From: an uncultured Collinsella sp.
GTDB taxonomy: Bacteria; Actinomycetota; Coriobacteriia; Coriobacteriales; Coriobacteriaceae
Length of the DNA stretch: 45,855 bases
Assembly (NCBI GenBank): GCA_902489775.1
Contig: CABUBH010000012.1
Span: 1 to 45,855 of the forward strand
Direction: 5' to 3'
Under the pieces are notes generated by a model. That model saw only the letters and a list, made by a program, of their open reading frames with translations, ran no database searches and was not told the origin of the DNA. A program made the position numbers and the translations under genes. Each line of letters starts with the position of its first letter. Position 1 is the stretch's first letter. Shown here piece by piece: positions 16,355 through 23,906 of this stretch.

Positions 16355-17254
16355 TTACAGATGGCGCTCCAGGAAGCGGAAGGCTAGGCGAATCCAAGGG
16401 CGGACCGCCACCTGCTTGTCCTCGTTGTCGACCGCGGTGTTGGCGTTGCCGAGCGAAAGGCCGTGACCACCCTGGTCGAAGACGTGCATCTCGCATGCAA
16501 CGCCCTCCTCGGCCATGCGCTGCGCAAACGGGTAGACCTGCGCGATCGGCGCCGTCTTGTCGTCGGACACGCCCCACACAAAAGTCGGTGGCATCTGGCG
16601 CGAAACATGCGTGGTGGGGCAGATGTCGGCCAGATGCTCGTCAGTTGCCTCGCCGCCCGTCACCATCGACAGGTAGTCGTTGAGCAAATCGCGCCCCGTC
16701 TTGCCGCCCGTCTTGGGCACGCGCAAGTCAATGCGCGGATCGCGCGTCTGCATGTCGCGCACATAGGCAAAGTCGAGCAATGGATAGCCCAGCACCACGG
16801 CATCGGGACGAATGTCGTCCGGACGCGCCCCGGCAAGTGCCGCGAAGGGGCCGGTCTTCCACTGTGTTGCCAGCGAGGCGCAAATCATGCCGCCAGCAGA
16901 AAAGCCCACGATGCACACGCGCTTGGGATCGACATGCCACTCGTCGGCATTCGCACGCACCGTGGCGACCATCTTGGCGAGATCTGCCTGGGGGTGCGGA
17001 AAGCTCACGTCACCCGTAGAACTCGTGACATAGTTGAGCACAAAGGCCTGGTAACCGTGATCCAAAAACGCAAACGCCACGGGATCCTGCTCATGCGGAG
17101 CGATATGCGTAAACGCACCTCCGCCGCAGATAATCACGGCAGGGCGGCGGCCATTCGGTTTATCAGGCAGCGGCTCGGCACCCAAATACGTAAACGTCGC
17201 CGGATATTCCTCGGTCGGCTCCTCGCCCCACAGCGCACGGTTCTCGACAATCAT
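16355..17254 (-). CDS. Alpha/beta-hydrolase esterase (BD-FAE/acetylesterase-like)
   Basis: Cytoplasmic 299-residue alpha/beta-hydrolase. It shows RPAVIICGGGAFTHIAPHEQ as oxyanion region, the nucleophile elbow VGFSAGGMIC, GVSDDKTAPIAQ with the Asp, and QGGHGLSLG with the catalytic His. This is the pattern of acetyl-xylan/carbohydrate esterases. ATG at 17254 follows AAGGGAG at 5 nt; in-frame sequence further upstream overlaps the next promoter and has no ribosome site. It may deacetylate plant glycans (inference). Confidence 0.85.
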   Translation of the reverse strand: MIVENRALWGEEPTEEYPATFTYLGAEPLPDKPNGRRPAVIICGGGAFTHIAPHEQDPVAFAFLDHGYQAFVLNYVTSSTGDVSFPHPQADLAKMVATVRANADEWHVDPKRVCIVGFSAGGMICASLATQWKTGPFAALAGARPDDIRPDAVVLGYPLLDFAYVRDMQTRDPRIDLRVPKTGGKTGRDLLNDYLSMVTGGEATDEHLADICPTTHVSRQMPPTFVWGVSDDKTAPIAQVYPFAQRMAEEGVACEMHVFDQGGHGLSLGNANTAVDNEDKQVAVRPWIRLAFRFLERHL

Positions 17255-17417
17255 ATGTGCTCCCTTCGCGCAAATTAAGCGCCCTTGTTTTTCGCCTTCA
17301 AGCGTACCCCACTTGAACCCGTGGCGCAGAAACACGCCAGCAATAAGTTTCCCTTCAACTGATATATCACATAATCCCAGCTCAGAGGTATCGCTGAGCA
17401 GCGTAGAATAGGGGGTG

Positions 17418-17451
17418 TTGACCAAGCCGCGAAACAGATATGAAACGTTTC
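17418..17451 (+). promoter_or_regulatory. Candidate EIIA promoter with GAAACGTTTC palindrome
   Basis: TTGACC near 17418 is followed 15 bp later by TATGAA, and a perfect 10-bp palindrome GAAACGTTTC (17442-17451) overlaps the downstream side. This resembles a LacI-family site; catabolite control is possible but unproven. Confidence 0.4.
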
Positions 17452-17498
17452 CGGCAAACCAAACGCGCGATATGCGCCTATTTAAGTTGGAGGCAACT

Positions 17499-18062
17499 AT
17501 GGGTCTGCTCGATTCGCTTAAGTCCACCTTCACCTCGACCGGCGAGGCGTCCGTTCCGCCCGCAGCAAGCTTCGCCACCCGCGAAGGCGTCATCTATGCC
17601 CCCGTCAACGGCGTGCTCGTCAACCTGGACGAGGTTCCCGACGAGACGATCGCCTCGGGCATGCTTGGCCAGGGCTATGGCATCGAGCCCATTACCGGCA
17701 CCATCTATGCGCCCGCCAACGGCCGCATCGGTGCCACCACCGTCACCAACCACTCCATCGGCATGATTACCGAGGACGGTCTTCGCGTGTTCATCCATGT
17801 CGGCCTGGGCACCGTGGAAATGAACGGCAAGGGTTTTGCCCGCTTTGTCGAGATGGGTGACACGGTCAAGGCAGGCCAGCCGCTCATCAGCTTCGATCGC
17901 GAGGCCATCAAGGCCGCCGGCCACGAGGACATCGTGACCGTCATCGTCTCCGAGCTCGATCGTCTTAAGAGCATCGACCATGTCGGCGAGTCCGGAACGC
18001 TTATCGGCGGCAACCCGCTCGTCAAACTGGGCGACCCGCTGCTGGTAGCCAAGACCAAGTAG
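17499..18062 (+). CDS. PTS glucose-type EIIA component, stand-alone
   Basis: Phosphocarrier of 187 residues that takes phosphate from HPr and passes it to an EIIB. The central hydrophobic core has the partner His85 in TNHSIGMITEDG and the phosphorylated His100 in VFIHVGLGTVEMNGKGF. No EIIB or EIIC domain is attached. GGAGG precedes the ATG at 5 nt; an in-frame start 84 nt upstream lacks a ribosome site. The EIIBC gene at 36.9 kb has no EIIA domain and is a possible partner. Confidence 0.92.
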   Translation: MGLLDSLKSTFTSTGEASVPPAASFATREGVIYAPVNGVLVNLDEVPDETIASGMLGQGYGIEPITGTIYAPANGRIGATTVTNHSIGMITEDGLRVFIHVGLGTVEMNGKGFARFVEMGDTVKAGQPLISFDREAIKAAGHEDIVTVIVSELDRLKSIDHVGESGTLIGGNPLVKLGDPLLVAKTK

Positions 18063-18099
18063 CCAGGCCCCGCGCCACACAGCCAAAAGGCACCTCGTC

Positions 18100-18135
18100 A
18101 AGCGCCCGCGACCATTTGGCCGCGGGCGCTTTTCG
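18100..18135 (+). terminator. Terminator of the EIIA gene
   Basis: A 10-bp stem AGCGCCCGCG/CGCGGGCGCT with a 10-bp loop is followed by TTTTCG, about 40 bp past the EIIA stop. Confidence 0.85.
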
Positions 18136-18243
18136 TTTGAAAAACCATCCCGCCAATGCCTTATCTGTATAGCCCAAATGAGCCGAGCTGCTAGAATATC
18201 GAACTGTATGGATAACTATCATTCAACCGTTATGGGAGGATAC

Positions 18244-19647
18244 GTGAACCGCACCAAAATCGCGCAGCTTTACGCCGATGCCGAGTCGCTTGGCGGCCAG
18301 ACCGTCACCGTCGCCGGCTGGGTCAAGTCCATCCGCGACATGAAGAACTTTGGCTTTGTTACGCTCAACGACGGCAGCTGCTTCCGCGACCTGCAGGTCG
18401 TCATGAACCGCGAGGCGCTCGACAACTACGACGAGATCGCCCATCAAAACGTCTCGGCCGCACTCATTTGCACCGGCACCGTCAAGCTGACCCCCGATGC
18501 GCCCCAGCCTTTCGAGCTTTCTGCCACCTCCATTGAGGTCGAGGGCGTCAGCGCCCCGGATTACCCGCTGCAGAAGAAGCGCGCAACCGTCGAGTTCCTG
18601 CGCACCCAACAGCACCTGCGCCCGCGCACCAACCTGTTCCGCGCCGTGTTCCGCATCCGTTCTGTCGCGGCTGCCGCCATCCACCGCTTCTTCCAGGAGC
18701 AGGGCTTTGTCTACGTCAACACCCCCATCATCACCACGAGTGACTGCGAGGGCGCCGGCGAGATGTTCCGCGTGACCACGCTCGACCCCAAAAATCCGCC
18801 CCTCACCGAGTCCGGCGAGGTCGACTGGAGCCAGGACTTCTTTGGCAAGCACGCGAGCCTTACCGTGTCCGGCCAGCTCAATGCCGAGAACTTTGCCATG
18901 GCCTTTGGCGACGTGTACACCTTTGGCCCCACCTTCCGCGCCGAAAACTCCAACACCACGCGCCACGCCGCCGAGTTTTGGATGATCGAGCCCGAGATGG
19001 CCTTTGCCGACCTTAACGACTACATGGATAACGCTGAGGCCATGCTCAAGTACGTCCTTAAGGACGTTATGGCCACCTGCCCCGACGAGCTCAACATGCT
19101 CAACAAGTTTGTGGACAAGGGCCTGATCGAGCGCCTGGACCACGTGGCAAACTCCGACTTTGCCCGCGTCACCTATACCGAGGCCGTCGAAATCCTGGAG
19201 CAGGCCGTCGCCGCCGGTCACAAGTTTGACTATCCCGTGAGCTGGGGCATCGACCTGCAGACCGAGCACGAGCGCTTCCTGACCGAGGAGCACTTTAAGC
19301 GACCGACTTTTGTGACCGACTACCCGGCCGAGATCAAGGCGTTCTACATGCGCATGAACGAGGACGGCAAGACCGTCGCCGCCGCCGACTGTCTGGTTCC
19401 CGGTATCGGCGAGATTATCGGCGGCTCCCAGCGCGAGGAGCGCCTGGATCTGCTCGAAGCCCGCATCAAAGACCTGGACATGAATCCCGAGCAGTACAAG
19501 TACTACCTTGACCTGCGCCGCTACGGTTCCTGCAAGCACGCCGGCTACGGTCTGGGCTTCGAGCGCTTGGTCATGTATCTGACCGGCGTGGGCAACATCC
19601 GCGACGTCCTGCCGCACCCGCGCACCGTGGGCAACGCCGACTTCTAA
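18244..19647 (+). CDS. asnS: Asparaginyl-tRNA synthetase
   Basis: Class IIb aminoacyl-tRNA synthetase (467 residues, the usual length). It has an N-terminal OB-fold anticodon-binding domain (VAGWVKSIRDMKNFGFVTLNDG), class II motif 2 FRAENSNTTRHAAEFWMIEPE and motif 3 GYGLGFERLVMYLTG near the C-terminus. The GTG at 18244 follows GGGAGG at 4 nt and matches the family start; an in-frame ATG 66 nt upstream has no ribosome site. The gene has its own terminator. Confidence 0.96.
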   Translation: MNRTKIAQLYADAESLGGQTVTVAGWVKSIRDMKNFGFVTLNDGSCFRDLQVVMNREALDNYDEIAHQNVSAALICTGTVKLTPDAPQPFELSATSIEVEGVSAPDYPLQKKRATVEFLRTQQHLRPRTNLFRAVFRIRSVAAAAIHRFFQEQGFVYVNTPIITTSDCEGAGEMFRVTTLDPKNPPLTESGEVDWSQDFFGKHASLTVSGQLNAENFAMAFGDVYTFGPTFRAENSNTTRHAAEFWMIEPEMAFADLNDYMDNAEAMLKYVLKDVMATCPDELNMLNKFVDKGLIERLDHVANSDFARVTYTEAVEILEQAVAAGHKFDYPVSWGIDLQTEHERFLTEEHFKRPTFVTDYPAEIKAFYMRMNEDGKTVAAADCLVPGIGEIIGGSQREERLDLLEARIKDLDMNPEQYKYYLDLRRYGSCKHAGYGLGFERLVMYLTGVGNIRDVLPHPRTVGNADF

Positions 19648-19693
19648 TCGTCGGACGCTAGCTCGCGTCGCCACACTCCAACGCTCATCGCAC

Positions 19694-19730
19694 AAGCGTC
19701 TCTCGACATCGGCCGAGGGGCGCTTTTTTT
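19694..19730 (+). terminator. Terminator of asnS
   Basis: A wobble-containing 11-bp stem (AGCGTCTCTCG with CGAGGGGCGCT) is followed by TTTTTTT. Between it and the next gene at 19907 nothing else is clear. Confidence 0.88.
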
Positions 19731-19906
19731 CAACAGCACCCGTCAAGCTTTTGGCAAGTTTTTGGTCAGTTGGGCAGGGCTGTTGAAAACTCGACCCGCC
19801 GCTTGCCGACGGCTACCGACCGCCCAGGGCGTCCTGCACCCCTGGGAAAGCCCCGCGTCCTAGGCTCCATACCGTCGCCACCCAAAACGGAAAGGACGTG
19901 GGCGCC

Positions 19907-20692
19907 ATGACCGAAACCGCTGTTGAAACTTACGAGACCACGACGAGGGGCGCCGCCTCGATGGCAGCCTATCGCGCCGTTCGCATCCTGCAACTATTAA
20001 GCGAAAACACCGGTGAGGACAAGGCCATGCTTTCCGATGAGTTGATCCGGCGCCTCGCCCATCCCGACGACCCCGCCCGCATGCCCATCTCGGCGGCGCG
20101 GCGCAGCATCTACACCGCCATCTCCGCACTTCGCCATGCCGGATACGAAATTGAGTACAAGCGCGGCGTGGGCTACAAACTTCTTACCCGCCCGCTCACC
20201 GATGAAGAGATCATCCGGCTCCACGGTATGGTCATGCGCAACCGCTCCACGCCTATCGCTATCCGCAAGAGCATGGCGCAGCACTTAGTTGCCATGGCGA
20301 GTGCCGACGTTCGCGGCTACCTCGATACACCCGAACCCGCTCCAAGCGCAGGCAGCAAGGCTACCAAGGCAACACGCACGCCCATCAAGCGCATCGACAC
20401 GTGCGAGCTCGTCGAGCAGGCCATCGACCACGGAACGACCGTCAGCTTTGATATCTCGAGCACCCTCGCCCGCGGCGAAACCGAAGTAGCACGGATGACG
20501 CTCCGGCCCTTTGCCATCAGGCAGCGCGATGGCCTCTCGTATTTGCTGGGAACGGTCTATGACACCCGAGGCGCCGATGACACGTTGCGTACCGTAGAGA
20601 TTGGCCGAATGAGAAACGTCACTACACGTCTCCTCGACGGCAAGAAACTCTTCGCCGCCCTGGACGAGGACGACGCCTCCTCCGCCGCATAA
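19907..20692 (+). CDS. Transcriptional regulator with HTH and WYL-like domain
   Basis: A 261-residue regulator. Residues ~20-100 form a helix-turn-helix with a wing (AARRSIYTAISALRHAGYEIEYKRGVGYKL). The C-terminal part (residues ~165-255) reads like a WYL domain: VEQAIDHGTTVSF, LRPFAIRQRDGLSYLLG and TVEIGRMRNV. WYL proteins respond to nucleic acid or nucleotide ligands in known cases. AAAGGA precedes ATG 19907 at 10 nt; a GTG at 19898 is too close. Its target is not evident. Confidence 0.8.
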   Translation: MTETAVETYETTTRGAASMAAYRAVRILQLLSENTGEDKAMLSDELIRRLAHPDDPARMPISAARRSIYTAISALRHAGYEIEYKRGVGYKLLTRPLTDEEIIRLHGMVMRNRSTPIAIRKSMAQHLVAMASADVRGYLDTPEPAPSAGSKATKATRTPIKRIDTCELVEQAIDHGTTVSFDISSTLARGETEVARMTLRPFAIRQRDGLSYLLGTVYDTRGADDTLRTVEIGRMRNVTTRLLDGKKLFAALDEDDASSAA

Positions 20693-20761
20693 GATCCTCC
20701 GCTGCCCATTCGACTACCTGTACCGCCCATCCGATTCTGTATTAAAAAACCCGCCAGGCTG

Positions 20762-20789
20762 TTGTAAAAATGGACATCAGCGCTACTAT
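20762..20789 (+). promoter_or_regulatory. Promoter of the ABC transporter operon
   Basis: TTGTAA (20762-20767) and TACTAT (20784-20789) are 16 bp apart, followed by a leader containing an imperfect hairpin CACTTGCACT/AGTGCAGTG before the ribosome site of the binding protein. A tryptophan-dependent control is possible but not visible. Confidence 0.6.
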
Positions 20790-20853
20790 AGTTCCACTTG
20801 CACTTTGTCCCAGTGCAGTGTTTCCAGCCATTTTTATACTGGGGGGTAATGAT

Positions 20854-21834
20854 ATGAAGGACATCACCATCAGCCGCAGGAGCCTTCTAGTCTCCGCCGG
20901 CCTGCTCGCGCTCGCCCCGCTCGCCGGATGCGGCGGCAACTCTGGTTCCGGCTCCGCAGCCGCCGGTTCCGACTACACCATCGGCGTTCTGCAGCTCACC
21001 GAGCACTCCGCACTCGATGCCGCCAACGACGGCTTTGTCAAGGCCATCAAGGAGAGCGGCCTTAAGGTCAAGATCGACCAGAAGAACGCCCAGAACGACC
21101 AGTCCACGTGTAAGTCCATTGCCGACAAGTTTGTGGGCGACAACGTCAACCTGATTTATGCCATCGCCACGCCCGCCGCGCAGGCTGCCGCCGGTGCCAC
21201 GGCCGATATCCCCATCGTGGGCTGTGCCATCACCGACTACGCCGCCTCCGGCCTGGTACAGGACAACGACAAGCCGGGCACCAACGTCACGGGCGCTTCC
21301 GACCTCACCCCGGTCGCCGAGCAGCTCGAGATGATGCAGAAGGTCCTGCCCGACGTTAAAAAGGTCGGCCTGCTCTACTGCACCGCCGAGTCCAACTCCG
21401 ACGTCCAGATCAAAGCCGCCAAGAAGGAGCTCGACAAGCTGGGCCTCGAGTACACAGACTTCACCGTCTCGAGCTCCAACGAGATCCAGTCCGTCGTCGA
21501 GTCTGCCGTGGGCAAGGTCGACGCGCTGTACTCCCCCACCGACAACACCATCGCCGCGGGCGCCTCGCAGGTCGGTCAGATCTGCAAGGAGAACAAGCTT
21601 CCCTTCGTGACTGGCGAGGAGGGCATGTGCATGGCCGGCGGCCTGTTCACCCTCTCCATCAACTACGAGGACCTGGGCTACGCCGCAGGCGAGATGGCCG
21701 TCAAGATCCTGAAGGGCGAGGCCAAGCCCGAGGACATGGCGATCAAGCACCTCTCGAGCAAGGACCTGGTCGTCGTCAAGAACGACGAGATGGCCGAGGC
21801 TCTGGGCATCGACCTTTCCGCTCTGGACGAGTAA
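20854..21834 (+). CDS. ABC transporter substrate-binding lipoprotein (TrpX-like)
   Basis: Extracellular substrate-binding lipoprotein (326 residues) of the DUF534/TrpX family. The signal peptide SRRSLLVSAGLLALAPLAGC ends in a lipobox with the lipidated Cys near residue 28. The two-lobe binding fold follows (IGVLQLTEHSALDAANDGF, YAIATPAAQAAAGATADIP, TGEEGMCMAGGLFTLSINYEDLGY). ATG at 20854 follows GGGGGG. In known TrpXYZ and related systems the ligand is tryptophan or tyrosine; here the ligand is inferred only. Confidence 0.9.
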   Translation: MKDITISRRSLLVSAGLLALAPLAGCGGNSGSGSAAAGSDYTIGVLQLTEHSALDAANDGFVKAIKESGLKVKIDQKNAQNDQSTCKSIADKFVGDNVNLIYAIATPAAQAAAGATADIPIVGCAITDYAASGLVQDNDKPGTNVTGASDLTPVAEQLEMMQKVLPDVKKVGLLYCTAESNSDVQIKAAKKELDKLGLEYTDFTVSSSNEIQSVVESAVGKVDALYSPTDNTIAAGASQVGQICKENKLPFVTGEEGMCMAGGLFTLSINYEDLGYAAGEMAVKILKGEAKPEDMAIKHLSSKDLVVVKNDEMAEALGIDLSALDE

Positions 21835-21904
21835 CACCATGCACGGCGATGCGTCTAGAGCCCGTGCTCGCGCTACAGCCGTGTTATTCAATATCTGAGC
21901 CACA

Positions 21905-21934
21905 GGGGCGGACGTCAAAGATCGGCGTCCGCCC
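21905..21934 (+). terminator. Intra-operon hairpin between binding protein and permease
   Basis: GGGGCGGACG pairs with CGTCCGCCC around a short loop, followed by a weak T-rich tract TGCTTGTTTC. It lies in the 200-bp gap between the binding protein and permease genes and likely reduces downstream expression relative to the binding protein. Confidence 0.6.
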
Positions 21935-22038
21935 TGCTTGTTTCGGACAAAACAAAACATCTGTCCGCGGCTCTTTTATGCATTGCTACCGCTATTATGG
22001 AAAATCACGTGTCCACCCTATCCTAGGAGGTATGAAGC

Positions 22039-22962
22039 ATGCTCATTGCATTGCAGGGCGCCGTTTCGCAGGGCGTCCTCTGGGGCATTATGGTGCTCGG
22101 CGTGTTTATCACGTTCCGCCTGCTCGACATCCCTGATATGACCTGCGACGGCAGCTTTGCCCTCGGCGGCTGCGTTTGCGCCGTGCTCATCGTCAACAAC
22201 AACGTCGACCCGCTGCTCGCCGTTTTGGCCGGCATGTGCGCCGGTGCCATCGCGGGCGCCGTCACGGGCATCTTGACCACCGTCTTTGAGATTCCCGCAA
22301 TCCTCGCCGGAATCCTTACGCAGATCAGTCTGTGGTCCATCAACCTGCGCATCATGGGCAAGTCCAACACGCCCATCCTTGCCAAGGGCACTATCTTCTC
22401 ATCCGTCAGCAACATGACGGGCCTGCCGCAGTCCACTGTTGCCATTATCCTAGGCATTGTGCTGGCCGTGGCCATCGTCGCCATCCTGTACTGGTTCTTT
22501 GGCACCGAGATCGGCTCGGCGCTGCGTGCCACCGGCAACAACGAGTACATGATCCGCGCCCTGGGCGTTAACACCAACACCACCAAAATGATCGCCCTCG
22601 TGCTCTCCAACGCCCTCATTGGCCTTTCGGGTGCACTCATCTGCCAGAGCCAGAAGTACGCCGACATTGGTATGGGCACCGGCGCCATCGTTATCGGTCT
22701 TGCCGCCATCGTCATCGGCGAGGTGCTCGGTCGCCTGCTGCCCGGTGGCCTCACGCAGTTTAGCGTCCGTCTTGCCTCCGCCGTCTTTGGCTCCGTGGTC
22801 TACTTCCTTATCCGCGCCATCGTGCTGCAATTGGGCATGGACGCCAACGACATGAAGTTGCTCTCCGCCGTGATCGTCGCCGTGGCCCTGTGCGTACCCG
22901 TGGTTTGGGAGCGCTATAAGCTCCGCAGCTCCTACACGAAGGGGGATGAGGCAGATGCTTAA
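22039..22962 (+). CDS. ABC transporter permease (TrpY-like)
   Basis: Integral membrane permease (307 residues, about 8-9 helices) of the branched-chain/DUF534-associated type. Visible marks are GVFITFRLLDIPDMTCDGSFALGG, TGILTTVFEIPAILAGIL and the EAA-like loop ALRATGNNEYMIRALGVNTN. A ribosome site AGGAGG precedes the ATG. It overlaps the ATPase start by 8 nt, so the two are translationally coupled. Confidence 0.9.
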   Translation: MLIALQGAVSQGVLWGIMVLGVFITFRLLDIPDMTCDGSFALGGCVCAVLIVNNNVDPLLAVLAGMCAGAIAGAVTGILTTVFEIPAILAGILTQISLWSINLRIMGKSNTPILAKGTIFSSVSNMTGLPQSTVAIILGIVLAVAIVAILYWFFGTEIGSALRATGNNEYMIRALGVNTNTTKMIALVLSNALIGLSGALICQSQKYADIGMGTGAIVIGLAAIVIGEVLGRLLPGGLTQFSVRLASAVFGSVVYFLIRAIVLQLGMDANDMKLLSAVIVAVALCVPVVWERYKLRSSYTKGDEADA

Positions 22963-23749
22963 GCTCTCGCACGTCAAGAAGACCTTTAACAAGGGCACCG
23001 TCACCGAGAAGCGCGCGCTCACCGGCGTCGACCTCACCCTGAATGACGGCGACTTTGTAACCGTGATCGGCGGCAACGGCGCCGGCAAGTCCACACTGCT
23101 CAACATGATCGCCGGCGTGTACCCGCTCGATTCGGGCGTTATCGAGCTTGACGGCACCGATATCTCGCGCCTGAGCGAGTCGCAGCGTGCCAAGTACCTG
23201 GGCCGCGTGTTCCAGGACCCCATGCGCGGCACCGCAGCCGACATGCAGATCGCCGAGAACCTGGCCCTCGCCAAGCGCCGTGGCCAGCGTCGCGGTCTTT
23301 CGTGGGGCGTCACCAAGGCCGAGAAGGACGAGTACGTTGAGCTGCTCAAGCGCCTGGACCTCGGTCTGGACACGCGCCTCAACGCCAAGGTCGGCCTGCT
23401 TTCGGGCGGTCAGCGCCAGGCACTCACCCTGCTCATGGCCACGCTCACCAAGCCGCGCCTGCTGCTGCTCGACGAGCACACCGCGGCGCTCGACCCCAAG
23501 ACGGCCTCTAAGGTGCTCAATCTGACCGAAGAGATCGTCGACGAGCACCACCTGACCACGCTCATGGTCACGCATAACATGAATGACGCCATCCGTCTGG
23601 GCAATCGCTTGATCATGATGCACGAGGGCCACGTAATCTACGACGTGGCGGGCGATGAGAAGAAGTCGCTCACCGTCGCCGACCTGCTGCAGAAGTTCGA
23701 GGAGGTCTCGGGCGGCGAGCTCGCCAACGACCGCATGCTGCTGAGCTAA
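22955..23749 (+). CDS. ABC transporter ATP-binding protein (TrpZ-like)
   Basis: Nucleotide-binding subunit (264 residues). It has Walker A GGNGAGKST, Q-loop VFQDPMRGTAADM, the signature LSGGQRQALTLLMA, Walker B LLLLDEHTAALD and the switch His in MVTHNMNDA. ATG 22955 is preferred; an ATG at 22946 lies inside the ribosome-site region AAGGGGG. It completes a three-gene importer with the upstream lipoprotein and permease. Confidence 0.93.
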   Translation: MLKLSHVKKTFNKGTVTEKRALTGVDLTLNDGDFVTVIGGNGAGKSTLLNMIAGVYPLDSGVIELDGTDISRLSESQRAKYLGRVFQDPMRGTAADMQIAENLALAKRRGQRRGLSWGVTKAEKDEYVELLKRLDLGLDTRLNAKVGLLSGGQRQALTLLMATLTKPRLLLLDEHTAALDPKTASKVLNLTEEIVDEHHLTTLMVTHNMNDAIRLGNRLIMMHEGHVIYDVAGDEKKSLTVADLLQKFEEVSGGELANDRMLLS

Positions 23750-23750
23750 A

Positions 23751-23842
23751 CCTACCAAAAAGGGACAGGTTTATTTTGGCAGGTTTTACCTGCGCAAACG
23801 TCAAAACCGCCGCAAAGGGACAGACGCCCTTGCGGCGGTTTT
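23751..23842 (+). terminator. Tandem terminators after the ABC operon
   Basis: Two hairpins follow the stop codon. The first is CCTACCAAAA/TTTTGGCAGG (23751-23787) followed by TTTTACC; the second is AAAACCGCCGCAA/TTGCGGCGGTTTT (23802-23842). Both loops contain AGGGACAG, which also appears in the terminators near 26840 and 29560. Confidence 0.8.
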
Positions 23843-23906
23843 CGCATATTATGTCGATAATCCGATATTCGACCAGACATTCTGGCTAAGGACTAAGGAA
23901 ACTGCC

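Noticed and set aside
18223..19746. A 507-codon minus-strand frame opposite asnS
   Set aside because: The asnS reading has all class II motifs; the opposite frame has only Val/Leu/Gly/Asp repeats typical of a shadow frame.
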